The notes beneath the pieces are model-generated. The model saw only the letters and a program-made list of their open reading frames with translations, made no database searches and was not told the origin of the DNA. The position numbers and the translations under genes are program-made. From Planctomycetota bacterium (GTDB lineage: Bacteria; Planctomycetota; Phycisphaerae; Phycisphaerales; UBA1924), in assembly GCA_003696675.1 (NCBI GenBank), contig RFGH01000117.1, positions 78,890 to 142,889 of the forward strand: a stretch of DNA of 64,000 nt, read 5' to 3'. This document shows positions 27,466-36,606 of this stretch, in pieces (the first letter of the stretch is position 1; each line of letters starts with the position of its first letter).

Positions 27466-30400
27466 CTAGAGCTCGGGCGCGAAGCCGCGGCGCATGGTGT
27501 TCTCACAGCACGCCCGCGGCTCGACGAACTGGTACAGATAATCCGACCCACCCGCCTTGCTGCCAACGCCGGACAAGCCAAAGCCGCCAAAGGGCTGCCG
27601 CCCGACGAGGGCACCGGTGATGCCCCGGTTCACATAGAGATTGCCTACGCGGAACTCGCGCTTGGTCTTCTCGATGTGGCTGGGCTTTCGGGTGAAGACG
27701 CCTCCGGTGAGCTTGTAGGCATGGCCGTTGGCGAGGCGGAGGGCCTCGTCGAAGTCCTTCGCGTGCACGATTGCCAAGACCGGGCCGAAGATCTCATCGC
27801 GGTAGATCGTGTGCTCCGGCGTGACGCCCGTGAAGATGTGCGGCGGAATGAGGTTCGGGAGGCCCTCGGGCACCTTGAAGTCCTTGGCGCCGACGACCTC
27901 GGTCAGCCCCTCGTCGCGGGCGATCTGGATGTACCTGCGGATTCTGTCGGCGGCCTCGGAATCGATGACGGGTGCGACATCGGTGCTTGGCTCAGAGGCA
28001 TCGCCGAGCACGAGTGTCTTGGTCGCCTCGGCCAAGCGTTCGACGAATGTGCGGGTGTGCACCCCGTTCGGTCCGCCCGGATCGACGACGATGCACCGCG
28101 AGCAGGCGGAGCACTTCTGGCCTTGGAAGCCAAACGCGGAGTAGCGGATGCCGAGAACGGCCTCGTCGAGATCGGCGGAGATATCGATGATGGCTGCGTT
28201 TTTGCCGCCCATCTCGCAAACGACCCGCTTGACATGCATCTGCTCATCGGGCGTGACGCCCGCGGCTTTGATAATGTCCAGCCCGACCGCCTTTGAGCCG
28301 GTAAAAGCGATCACCGCGACGCGGGGATCACGAACGAGCGCGGCACCGACCGTCTCCCCCGGTGCTGGGATGAAGTGGAGCACATCGGGCGGGGCGTCAA
28401 CGCTTCGCAGGGCGTCAGTCAGGATTTCGTACATGACTTTCGCGGTGCCCGGGGTCTGCTCGGCGGGCTTGACGACCACGGTGTTGCCCGTGACCAGCGC
28501 TGCAACCGTCATACCGCAGCAGATGGCCAGCGGGAAGTTCCAAGGAGAGATCACCACGCACACGCCGCGGGGCTGGTACCACACCTGATCCAACTCGCCA
28601 ATGAAGCGTCCGAGCCGCTTGCGTTCGAAGAGCTGAGGGGCGCATCGGGCGTAATAGGCGCAGAAATCGATCGCCTCACAAACATCCGCGTCCGCTTCTT
28701 TCCAGGTCTTGTTCGACTCTTTGCAGACGATGCCGGAAAGCTCATCACGCCGGGCACGCATGATCTCCGCGGCGCGTACCAGCGCCCGCGATCGTTGGAT
28801 CGGGTCGAAGTCTCTCCATGCGTCGAACGCCTTGTGGGCACGAGCGACCATGTCGGCTGCCATTTCAACGGTGCCGTCGTTCGCGACCTGAGGGACCACC
28901 GCCCGTTTGAGCACCTCGCCGAAAGCATCCCGCTGGCGGGCGTCCGAAAAATCACGCATCGGCTCGGTGTAGAACGGGCGACCGTCGCCAACCCCCACGA
29001 CCGCCGGCGACAGCTCATGGCGTTCCTTGGCAACCTCTGCAAGATCGCGAAGTCGCTCGGTCGCCGGGGTCGGATGGGGAGCGGCCAGCAGAATGGCGGG
29101 GTCGGCATTATCGAGGAAACCGGCCTTCAGCCATGACTCGTTGCTGGTGTTCTCGAGCAGCCGACGAACGAGGTACGCCATGCCGGGGATCATCTCGCCG
29201 ACGGGCACATATTCACGCACACGCAGCCCCAAATCAACTCCGGCGTGCTTGAGCTGGTCGGCCATGCCGTGCAGCATCTGGAGCTCGATGGCCTCCCTCG
29301 GCAGCCCGCGGCGTTCCATCCCGGCGAGCGCGGCCGCGATCGAACGCACATTGTGCGAGCCGAGCGCCAGCTTCACGCCGCCCTCGCCCGGCTTGGTCGG
29401 GCAAGCGTCAAGGAAAACCTCAACCATCTGCTCGAAGCAGCGGTCGGTCTCCCATTTCTCGTTCCAAACCGGGCAGGGCCAGCCCATCTGCTCGGCGTGG
29501 ATGGTCTCGTAGTCCCAGTAGGCACCCTTCACCAACCGGATGGTTACCACCCGTCCTGTTCGCTTGGCCCACTCGGCGATGCGTCGGGCGTCGTCCACTC
29601 CGGATTTGAGATAGGCCTGCATGGCCATCCCGGCGTGGAAGTCGTAGGTCTCGCACGCATGCATGAATGCCTCGATGGTGAGATCCTTCAGGCTGTGCTG
29701 CTCCATATCGAAGTTGATCAGCACGCCGTTGCGCTTTGCTGCCTCGAGCACGGGGGCCAGACGCGTCATCAGATCGTTGATGGCGGCATGCGGCGCGATC
29801 GGGTCGAACTGGGCGCTCAGGCTGGAGACCTTGATGGACACATTGACCCGCGGCACAGTGCCGAGGTGGTCCTTCTCAAGCCGCGGGTTGGGCTTCCAAC
29901 TCGATGCCTCCCCGACGAGGTTCTCGACGAGATCGAGGTACTTGCCCTTGTACATCTCGGCCTCGGTGTTGGACACACAAGCCTCGCCGAGCAAATCGAC
30001 CGAGAACGCGATCCCTTCGTTCCAGAGCTTGCGAAGGGTGGGGAGCGCGTCTGCGGCGTCGGTGCCGGCGATAAAGTTGCCCGCCATCCCCTTGATCTGG
30101 CCGCTGATGGTCTTGGTCATCAGCCCCTTAGCCACCCCGCCTGCCTTGAGCCCGAGGTCCATGCCCGGGGGGAGCTTGACACCCGGCTGGGTCAGATAGT
30201 CCACGAGGTGGTCATGCACCAGATCAGGCGTTGTCAGCGCCGGGAACGCATCGACGAATCGGAACAACTGGACCTTGAAGTTTTTGTCCTTCATGGACCA
30301 GTCCATCAACTTGTCCTGATAGAACTTCGCGCTGAGCAGACCGGCCTTGTGCTCGCGAGCCTTTTCGAGCATCTCCCGACCGATCTCCATGACGCGGGCG

Positions 30401-30483
30401 TCGTCAGCGTGCGGATACTGAGCCGGCGTATACACCGGCTCGCGGGCGGGGGCGGGCTTGACCTTCTTTGTGAACAGACCCAT
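27466..30483 (-). CDS. putA: Bifunctional proline dehydrogenase / glutamate-semialdehyde dehydrogenase PutA
   Basis: 1005 residues from ATG 30483. Residues ~1-470 are the FAD-dependent proline dehydrogenase barrel (VNVSIKVSSLSAQFDP, ARRIAEWAKRTGRVVTIRLVKGAYWD, ALGSHNVRSIAAAL). From ~500 to the end is the NAD-dependent aldehyde dehydrogenase: SPWNFPLAICCGMTV, AFTGSKAVGLDI, VCEMGGKNAAII (Glu) and GFQGQKCSACSRCIVV (catalytic Cys), then FGPVLAIVHA. It converts proline to glutamate in two steps. There is no N-terminal ribbon-helix-helix DNA-binding domain, so it is not the autoregulating E. coli type. Divergent from ribF with a 117-base gap. Confidence 0.95.
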   Translation of the reverse strand: MGLFTKKVKPAPAREPVYTPAQYPHADDARVMEIGREMLEKAREHKAGLLSAKFYQDKLMDWSMKDKNFKVQLFRFVDAFPALTTPDLVHDHLVDYLTQPGVKLPPGMDLGLKAGGVAKGLMTKTISGQIKGMAGNFIAGTDAADALPTLRKLWNEGIAFSVDLLGEACVSNTEAEMYKGKYLDLVENLVGEASSWKPNPRLEKDHLGTVPRVNVSIKVSSLSAQFDPIAPHAAINDLMTRLAPVLEAAKRNGVLINFDMEQHSLKDLTIEAFMHACETYDFHAGMAMQAYLKSGVDDARRIAEWAKRTGRVVTIRLVKGAYWDYETIHAEQMGWPCPVWNEKWETDRCFEQMVEVFLDACPTKPGEGGVKLALGSHNVRSIAAALAGMERRGLPREAIELQMLHGMADQLKHAGVDLGLRVREYVPVGEMIPGMAYLVRRLLENTSNESWLKAGFLDNADPAILLAAPHPTPATERLRDLAEVAKERHELSPAVVGVGDGRPFYTEPMRDFSDARQRDAFGEVLKRAVVPQVANDGTVEMAADMVARAHKAFDAWRDFDPIQRSRALVRAAEIMRARRDELSGIVCKESNKTWKEADADVCEAIDFCAYYARCAPQLFERKRLGRFIGELDQVWYQPRGVCVVISPWNFPLAICCGMTVAALVTGNTVVVKPAEQTPGTAKVMYEILTDALRSVDAPPDVLHFIPAPGETVGAALVRDPRVAVIAFTGSKAVGLDIIKAAGVTPDEQMHVKRVVCEMGGKNAAIIDISADLDEAVLGIRYSAFGFQGQKCSACSRCIVVDPGGPNGVHTRTFVERLAEATKTLVLGDASEPSTDVAPVIDSEAADRIRRYIQIARDEGLTEVVGAKDFKVPEGLPNLIPPHIFTGVTPEHTIYRDEIFGPVLAIVHAKDFDEALRLANGHAYKLTGGVFTRKPSHIEKTKREFRVGNLYVNRGITGALVGRQPFGGFGLSGVGSKAGGSDYLYQFVEPRACCENTMRRGFAPEL

Positions 30484-30600
30484 ATAGGCAGCGCTCCGGA
30501 CAACAAAGCCGCCGCGGCCGATCGGGCATCCCTCACGCCCGGGCCGCGGGGTGACGCGGGATGCTACGCACCGACCAGCCCCCTACCCTTCTTTCCAGCT

Positions 30601-31583
30601 ATGCCGACGGCCGTGACCATCGGAAACTTTGACGGGGTGCATGCCGGGCATCGGGCGTTGATCGCACGCGCCCGGGACCTCGCCGGGCCGGGCGGAAAGG
30701 TCATCGCCCTCGCTTTCGATCCGCACCCCCTGGCCGTCCTCCGTCCGGAGGTCGCGCCGCCCCCGATCGAACCATGGACCGACCGGGTCCGACGGTTGGA
30801 AGAAGCCGGGGCGGACCGTGTGGAGCGGCTCCGGCCCACGCCCGATCTGCTTGGGCTCTCACCGGCTCAGTTTCTCGATTCCCTCTCGGCACAGCACACC
30901 CCGACCCACATTGTGGAGGGTCCCGACTTCCGTTTCGGATCCGGTCGGTCCGGGACGATCGAAACCCTGCGTGCCCTCGCCCCGGCGCGAGGGATGGCGG
31001 TCGAGATCGTGCCGCCGGCGGTTGTCACGCTACGGGATCAGTCCGAGGTCGTGGCATCATCCTCATTGGTCCGCTGGCTGCTCAGACAGGGACGGGTCCG
31101 CGACGCGGCGTACGCCCTCACCCGCCCGCACGAGCTGTCCGGCACCGTCATCCGGGGTGACCGGCTCGGGCGGTCGATCGGATTCCCAACAATTAACCTC
31201 GCGACCGAATGCCTGATCCCGGGCGAGGGGGTCTACGCGGGTATCGCCGACCTGCTGGATGGGTCGAGGGCCATCGCCGCGATCCACCTCGGCGGTCGCC
31301 CCGCGGTGGGTGATGACACTCCCCGGGTCGAGGCCCACCTGCTCGACCTCGCCGGTGGCCCTTGGACCCCGCCACCCGGCCTCCCCGAATATGGCTGGTC
31401 GTGTACGCTCCGTCTGATCGGGCGCATCCGCGACATCGCCGGATTCGACGGGCTCGACGCCCTGACCGCCCAGATCGCCCGGGACTGCGACCGGGCGCGA
31501 GCCATCGTGACCCCCGTGCTGAACCCGCCGGGAGACACCTCATCCCCCCCCCTGCCGCCGCGGCCGCGACGGAGCCCGCATGA
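30601..31583 (+). CDS. ribF: Bifunctional riboflavin kinase / FMN adenylyltransferase RibF, frame broken near the 3' end
   Basis: Start ATG 30601. TIGNFDGVHAGHRALI is the FAD-synthetase nucleotide site, VEGPDFRFGSGRSG and ASSSLVRWLL follow, and GRSIGFPTINLATE begins the riboflavin kinase domain, which ends around DIAGFDGLDALTAQIARD. In the literal sequence the frame does not stop until 31998, far inside the next gene. A C9 tract at 31544-31552 lies just past the kinase domain; one extra C, or a -1 slip there, ends the protein with ..AAATEPA and TGA at 31581-31583, overlapping the next start as ATGA, like other gene pairs here. I therefore set the end at 31583; about 327 residues, normal for RibF. 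The enzyme makes FMN and FAD. Confidence 0.88.
31544..31552 (+). repeat. Homopolymer tract of nine C inside ribF
   Basis: Nine consecutive C at the codons Ser-Pro-Pro-Leu. It separates two readings of the ribF 3' end and is a likely site of replication slippage, transcriptional slippage or a sequencing length error. Confidence 0.9.
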
Positions 31584-32647
31584 GCATGACCGACTTTGGA
31601 TCTTGGACCTCAACCGTCACCGTCGCCGAAATGGCCGACTGGATCGGTTCGAAGCGAACCTGCGTACTGCTGACCCATGTCAAGCCCGACGGCGATGCGC
31701 TGGGCTCCACCCTCGCCCTCGCACGCACCATCAACAAGGTCCACCGCACCACCGGCGCGATCTCCGCGGCCGAGTGCTGGTACGGTGCCCCCATGCCCGA
31801 GTGGACCCCCACAGTGACGGGCTCGACCAAGATACGCACGATCGAGCCGGGCCAACCCGTGCCCGGTGCCTTCGATCCCGAGGCCGTCATCATCTGCGAT
31901 ACCGGCTCGTGGGCCCAGCTCGACCCGTTCCGCGAGTTCATCGAGGAGCGTCTGGAGCGCACCGCGATCATCGACCACCACCTCCAGGGCGACGCTGAGA
32001 TCGCCGACCACCGGCTGCTTGACACATCGGCAGCGGCCGTGGTCCAGCCGGTGGCGGAGGTCTGCTGCCGCCTGCTCGGGCTCAGCTCACCCGGCCAGCT
32101 GCCCGTGGACATCGCATCCGCGCTCTACATGGGGCTGGCGACCGATACCGGCTGGTTCCGCCACTCAAATGTCGATGCCCGTGTGATGAGGCTGGCTGCG
32201 GACCTGCTAGAGGCGGGCGTGGACCACGCCGGGCTGATGGAGCTGATCGAGCAGAATGACCGCCCCAGCCGCCTGCGACTCATGCAACGGGCGCTGGCCA
32301 ACCTCGAACTGATCGAGGAGAAGCACGCGGCCATCATGACGCTCACCACAGCCGACTTCCGCGAAGCCGGTGCCGCCCCTGGCGAATCCGGCGGCTTCGT
32401 CGACATCCCACGCACCGTGCCGAGCATCCGCGTCGTTGCCTTGCTGACCGAGCAGACCGACGCTCAGGGCGTCTTCACCAAGGTCTCGATGCGTTCCAAG
32501 GCCACCGGTTGGGACGGGCAGGACCCAGTCGATGTCAACGAGGTCTGCAAGAAGCTCGGCGGCGGCGGGCACGCCCGCGCTGCCGGGGCGCGGATCAGGG
32601 CACCGCTGGCGGAAGCGAAGAAGCTCTTGATCGAGGCCCTGCCGTGA
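31580..32647 (+). CDS. DHH-family phosphoesterase (NrnA-like oligoribonuclease / pAp phosphatase)
   Basis: 355 residues. The DHH motifs are complete: LTHVKPDGDALGS (motif I), ICDTGS, IIDHHLQGDAEIADH (DHH), GLATDTGWFRHSN, and the DHHA1 glycine-rich motif CKKLGGGGHARAAGARI near the C-terminus. NrnA enzymes degrade very short RNAs and dephosphorylate 3'-phosphoadenosine 5'-phosphate with Mn2+. The start is expected to overlap the ribF stop; the stop overlaps the GTG of the next gene (GTGA 32644-32647). NrnA is used in organisms without Orn, and no orn is seen here. Confidence 0.92.
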   Translation: MSMTDFGSWTSTVTVAEMADWIGSKRTCVLLTHVKPDGDALGSTLALARTINKVHRTTGAISAAECWYGAPMPEWTPTVTGSTKIRTIEPGQPVPGAFDPEAVIICDTGSWAQLDPFREFIEERLERTAIIDHHLQGDAEIADHRLLDTSAAAVVQPVAEVCCRLLGLSSPGQLPVDIASALYMGLATDTGWFRHSNVDARVMRLAADLLEAGVDHAGLMELIEQNDRPSRLRLMQRALANLELIEEKHAAIMTLTTADFREAGAAPGESGGFVDIPRTVPSIRVVALLTEQTDAQGVFTKVSMRSKATGWDGQDPVDVNEVCKKLGGGGHARAAGARIRAPLAEAKKLLIEALP

Positions 32648-33483
32648 GCAAACCGAACCCCAAGTCGCTCCGTCAGCGGATCGAACGCGCAGCCAACGAC
32701 CCAACTGCCGGACGCCACGACCGGCCCCGCGGCCCGCGCCCAGGCCAGCGTCCGCCCCTGCGCGTTTTCACCACTACGCTCTGGGAATACCCCAGCCAGC
32801 ACTACGACGGACGCGAGTCGCGCTTCCAAGGCAGCAAGGACTACGCCGGGGCCACACCGAGCTGGGTGATCTGGCAGCTCCTCCAGCGGTATACACGCAA
32901 GGGCGACACAGTGCTCGACCCGATGTGCGGTTCGGGCACCACGCTCGATGTCTGCGCCGACCTCGACCGCAAGGGCCTCGGATTCGACCTCAATCCCCAA
33001 CGACCCGAGATCGCCTACGCCGATGCCCGCGAGCTGCCGGTCGACGATCAGTCCGTCGACTTCTGCTTTGTCGACCCGCCCTACTCCACCCACATCGACT
33101 ATTCCGACGACCCGAAGTGCATCGGTAAGCTCGACGCGGGCGCCCCGCCCGGGCCGGGAGATGACATCGTCGGGCAGGCCTATTACGAGGCAATGGAAGA
33201 AGTCATCGCCGAACTCCACCGCGCACTCCGACCCAACCGCTACATGGGGCTCTATGTCTCCGACTCATGGCGCAAAGTGAAGGGTGTCAAGGGTGGACTG
33301 TTCATGCCCATCGGCTTCGAACTCTTCTCGATCATGCGGGACTACTTCCGCCCCGTCGACATCATCGCGGTAGTCCGAGGCAACACCAAGCTGCAGCGCG
33401 GCAACTGGCACAAGTCGGCGGAGGAGGAAAACTTCTTCTTGCGGGGATTCAACTACCTGTTCATTATGAAAAAAGATGACTAA
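32644..33483 (+). CDS. DNA-methyltransferase-like protein (DPPY type)
   Basis: 279 residues from GTG 32644. A basic N-terminal ~35 residues (RQRIERAANDPTAGR..) is followed by LWEYPSQHYDG. SAM motif I is VLDPMCGSGTT at ~residue 90 and the catalytic motif IV is VDPPYSTHIDYSDD at ~residue 144; later FLRGFNYLFIMKK. Motif I precedes IV. DPPY indicates amino-methylation of adenine or cytosine, normally in DNA. No restriction endonuclease or specificity subunit is adjacent, so it is an orphan; an RNA substrate is not excluded. Translationally coupled to the DHH phosphoesterase gene. Confidence 0.83.
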   Translation: MSKPNPKSLRQRIERAANDPTAGRHDRPRGPRPGQRPPLRVFTTTLWEYPSQHYDGRESRFQGSKDYAGATPSWVIWQLLQRYTRKGDTVLDPMCGSGTTLDVCADLDRKGLGFDLNPQRPEIAYADARELPVDDQSVDFCFVDPPYSTHIDYSDDPKCIGKLDAGAPPGPGDDIVGQAYYEAMEEVIAELHRALRPNRYMGLYVSDSWRKVKGVKGGLFMPIGFELFSIMRDYFRPVDIIAVVRGNTKLQRGNWHKSAEEENFFLRGFNYLFIMKKDD

Positions 33484-33495
33484 CCGAAGCGGGTC

Positions 33496-33990
33496 TCAGA
33501 TCCCCGGCCCGTCGATCTTGCCACCCTGCCAGCCGCCCGGCCCGGTACGGTGATCGTCGATCTGGACGCGGATCATGGGCAGGTTGGCGATCAGGCGCTG
33601 CATCTCGGCCTCACCGAGCTGCTTAGCCACCTCGATCATGCCCTCGATGGTCAGCTGTTTGCGCTGGACGCTGCCGTCCGGCAGGCGGCGCACGGCCGCC
33701 CCGGCACGGTCGCTGAGGAATGTCGGCTCCCGCTCGAGCATGTCGGCCATCTTGCGGAGCATTGTCGCCGCCGTCTGGGCCGACACTCCATGCCCGACCC
33801 GCACCCGCACCGGAACGATCGATCCGGGATCCTCCGGCCGCTTGATGATCGTACCAGTGATCACATGCCCGTCCTCGTCAACGCCCGGGTCATCGCCGCG
33901 GTCGTGGGTCTCCGCGTTGAGCCCGGAGAGATAGATCGCGAGGTGGTTGGTATCGGGCTGATCGGCGAAATCGGGGGTCGGTTCGGTCAT
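33496..33990 (-). CDS. Unrecognised small cytoplasmic protein
   Basis: 164 residues from ATG 33990. No membrane or signal sequence. It reads as an N-terminal Asp-rich stretch, a strand-rich middle (HVITGTIIKRP, IVPVRVRVGHGVSA), then helices (TAATMLRKMADMLE, IEGMIEVAKQLGEAEMQRLIANL) and a Gly-rich end. No family recognised. It starts 22 bases after the mnmA stop on the same strand and likely shares its transcript. It converges on the methyltransferase gene. Confidence 0.65.
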   Translation of the reverse strand: MTEPTPDFADQPDTNHLAIYLSGLNAETHDRGDDPGVDEDGHVITGTIIKRPEDPGSIVPVRVRVGHGVSAQTAATMLRKMADMLEREPTFLSDRAGAAVRRLPDGSVQRKQLTIEGMIEVAKQLGEAEMQRLIANLPMIRVQIDDHRTGPGGWQGGKIDGPGI

Positions 33991-34012
33991 CACGCAATCG
34001 TAGGGGCGCGGC

Positions 34013-35227
34013 TCACGCGCCGACACGCGCGATCCACCCGCCGCCGAGAACGAGGGTGGGATCGTTCTCGTCATAGAGAACGATGGCCTGCCCCGGCGTC
34101 ACCGCCCGTTCGGGAGCCCCGAACTCGACCGCGAACGCGCCGGCACGACCCGACGGACCCGTTGTGTCTGTGGCCTGACCGATCACCCGCACGCGAGCCG
34201 GCACCGCAGACGCGTTGTAGCGGTGCTGAGCGAGAACGCCGATCCATTCGCCCTCCGTAGGCGGATCGACGAGCCAGTTCGGCTCGTGCACCACGCACGA
34301 AGACGCCAACAGATCGGTGTTCTCCCCCACCACCACCTCGTTGGTCTCGGGCCGCTTCTCGATCACATAGATGGGATGCCCGAGCGCGACCCCCACACCG
34401 CGCCGCTGCCCGATCGTGAAGCGGTGCTGCCCGGCGTGCGTGCCGAGCTGATTCCCTTCGCGATCGATGATGCGCCCCTCGACGCTCAAGTCTGGACGGC
34501 GACGCTCAACCAGGCCCGCATAGTCGTTGTCTGGGACGAAGCAGATTTCCTGCGAGTCCGGTTTGTCGAACACCGGCAGCCCCATCCGCTCGGCGATCGC
34601 CCTGACCTCGGCCTTGGTCTCGTACTCGCCGATCGGCAGCACCATCTCCGAAAGCCGCTGCCGCGACGCGCCGAAGAGCACATAACTCTGATCTTTCGAG
34701 AGATCCAGCCCACGCCGCATGACCGGGCTCGGGCCGGACCGGTCCACGCGGGCGTAGTGCCCGCTGGCAACGAACTCGGCGCCGATCTGTCGGGCGTACT
34801 CGTGCAGCTTTCCGAACTTCAGCCAGTCGTTGCAACGGACGCACGGATTGGGCGTCCGCCCGCGGGCGTATTCGTCCACGAAGTAGTCGATGATCCGCCC
34901 GAAGTCTTTCTTGAAGTTGCAGACATAGAGCGGAATGTCGAGGGCGGCCGCCACATGCCGGGCATCGGCGGCGTCGTTGATCGAGCAACAGCCCTGATGC
35001 CCGATCTTGACCTTGGCCGGGTCGCAACTGACCTGAGCGGTGTCATACGGCACTAGCTCGTCAAGGGTCTCCCCGGGCGACCCAAGGCGCATGAAGCACC
35101 CGACCACCTCGGCCCCCTGCTCCTTGAGCAGCCCGGCCGCGACGGAAGAGTCCACGCCGCCCGACATGGCGACGAGCACCTTGCGACCCTTCCAAGGCCG
35201 CTCAGAATGACCCGAAGTCCTTACCAC
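34013..35227 (-). CDS. mnmA: tRNA-specific 2-thiouridylase MnmA
   Basis: 404 residues from GTG 35227. The PP-loop VLVAMSGGVDSSVAAG binds ATP, NPCVRCNDWLKFG contains the first catalytic Cys, SQEICFVPDNDYAGL the second, and GQHRFTIGQRRGVGVALG is the tRNA-binding segment. It adds sulfur to U34 of Lys, Glu and Gln tRNAs. Compared with ~365-residue enzymes it has an extra loop after GCFMRLGSPG, containing several cysteines (QVSCDPAK, GHQGCCSIND), a form seen in some other phyla. An in-frame later start is possible because the first ~12 residues are not conserved. Confidence 0.94.
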   Translation of the reverse strand: MVRTSGHSERPWKGRKVLVAMSGGVDSSVAAGLLKEQGAEVVGCFMRLGSPGETLDELVPYDTAQVSCDPAKVKIGHQGCCSINDAADARHVAAALDIPLYVCNFKKDFGRIIDYFVDEYARGRTPNPCVRCNDWLKFGKLHEYARQIGAEFVASGHYARVDRSGPSPVMRRGLDLSKDQSYVLFGASRQRLSEMVLPIGEYETKAEVRAIAERMGLPVFDKPDSQEICFVPDNDYAGLVERRRPDLSVEGRIIDREGNQLGTHAGQHRFTIGQRRGVGVALGHPIYVIEKRPETNEVVVGENTDLLASSCVVHEPNWLVDPPTEGEWIGVLAQHRYNASAVPARVRVIGQATDTTGPSGRAGAFAVEFGAPERAVTPGQAIVLYDENDPTLVLGGGWIARVGA

Positions 35228-35241
35228 AGTGGATCATACGC

Positions 35242-36537
35242 TCAGCCTCGCCCTGCTTCGTCTCCGTCCTCAGCGAGTGGGATCGAGTCGTCGTCGTCAC
35301 CCCTCCCGGACGCCGGATCGGGCATGGGACGAGGCTCTGGGAGATCCCGAAGGTCCTCGGGCCTGTCCTCGTCGTCGCCGCTGAGAGGAATTGGCGACTC
35401 ATCCGGCTCGCGAGCGAGCGGGCCGAACGATGGCCGGCGCGGCACGATCTTCTGGGGCGTTCCCGACTCATCGATATCCAGCGGGAGCTCGTCCTCGGGA
35501 TGGCGCGGCCGATCGTTGAAAATCGGGAACGGCGTGATATCCGCGTAGGACTCGCCGCACTCCGGACAACGCCCCCCGTTGGGAAGTCCTCGCAGGCTGT
35601 ACCCGCACCGCCTGCAGTAGGTATCCCCGGTGACCTTCCCTCCGTGCTCCACCCGCTCACGCAGCCGTTCCGTGATCCGCTCGGCACGCCCCTCGACCTG
35701 ATCCTGGTACCGCAACACCCAGCTCGCCAGCGTAGCGCACTGCACGACGGACCAGGCGAACGAAATCGCACCCACCACGACCACGATCGAGATCCAGAAC
35801 GCCAACCACGCCACGATCGTCACACCGATCGCTGTCAATCCCACACACAGCATCAGGAGCGTACCAAACACCGCCATCGCCCACGCCGCGGCCCGCAGCC
35901 TCCATCCACCGGTATCGTCGGACATCCAGAACGCCAGTTCGCCGATGAAGATGCACAGCGGGATCAGGCTGAGATATGCCCCGAGTCCGCCCAAGACGCG
36001 GAAAAAAGCCGCCACCCCCTGCAGCATGCCGTTCCCACCACCGTTCGCCGCTGCCTCGATGAGCGCGATATGCGCCACCGACGCGAGTGTGTACAACACC
36101 CACACACCGCCACAAATCCGCACCAGGAGACGAACCCTGGGATTGTCGAGAATCGGCTCATCGAGCGAGTTGAACGGCTCGGGGCGGGGACGGGAGACGA
36201 TAAAGACGCCCCCGCACCAGGCGAACGACGCGATCACGCTGATGCCGCTGCCGACCCAATACCAGACCGGGCCGCCGAAGTACGCGAAGAACCGGACAAT
36301 CATGCCGAAAAGCGAGGCCATGATCGCCATGCTCATCAGCACGAATCCCCAGCGCAGCATGGCGACATAGCCTGGGTCCGCATCGGCCATGGTGCCCTCG
36401 CGGGCACCCTTGGACTTGGGACGAGACTTGATCGGCTCGCCGCATTCCGGGCAGTTGAGCCCGATGCGCAGCCCCTTGAGCTCGTAGCCGCACTTCCGGC
36501 AAGGCCGGTTCTCGGTGATCACTGTGTCGCCGGGCAC
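35242..36537 (-). CDS. Membrane protein with two CxxCGY zinc ribbons
   Basis: 431 residues. An N-terminal zinc ribbon (CRKCGYELKG .. CPECGEPIKS, residues ~13-36) is followed by about seven hydrophobic helices between residues ~58 and 275. A second ribbon (CRRCGYSLRGLPNGG .. CPECGESY) and a long acidic Asp/Glu/Pro-rich tail come after the last helix. Inner-membrane location is likely, with the ribbons on the cytoplasmic side. Function unknown. The two ribbons are the same type as in the genes at 2409 and 49140. It lies between purQ and mnmA on the same strand. Confidence 0.75.
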   Translation of the reverse strand: MPGDTVITENRPCRKCGYELKGLRIGLNCPECGEPIKSRPKSKGAREGTMADADPGYVAMLRWGFVLMSMAIMASLFGMIVRFFAYFGGPVWYWVGSGISVIASFAWCGGVFIVSRPRPEPFNSLDEPILDNPRVRLLVRICGGVWVLYTLASVAHIALIEAAANGGGNGMLQGVAAFFRVLGGLGAYLSLIPLCIFIGELAFWMSDDTGGWRLRAAAWAMAVFGTLLMLCVGLTAIGVTIVAWLAFWISIVVVVGAISFAWSVVQCATLASWVLRYQDQVEGRAERITERLRERVEHGGKVTGDTYCRRCGYSLRGLPNGGRCPECGESYADITPFPIFNDRPRHPEDELPLDIDESGTPQKIVPRRPSFGPLAREPDESPIPLSGDDEDRPEDLRDLPEPRPMPDPASGRGDDDDSIPLAEDGDEAGRG

Positions 36538-36606
36538 TGGCGGGCTCCTGTGTGTGCGTCCCGAGCAATGTACCGCCGAACCACCCGACCGGTTGTAGGG
36601 ATACGC

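Noticed and set aside
29245-30600. Plus-strand frame upstream of ribF, opposite putA
   Set aside because: It is antisense to a clear PutA, with no family similarity; the real ribF begins at 30601.
31584-31998. Long RibF C-terminal extension overlapping the DHH gene
   Set aside because: It is Arg/His-rich out-of-frame translation of a conserved gene; the C9 tract explains it better.
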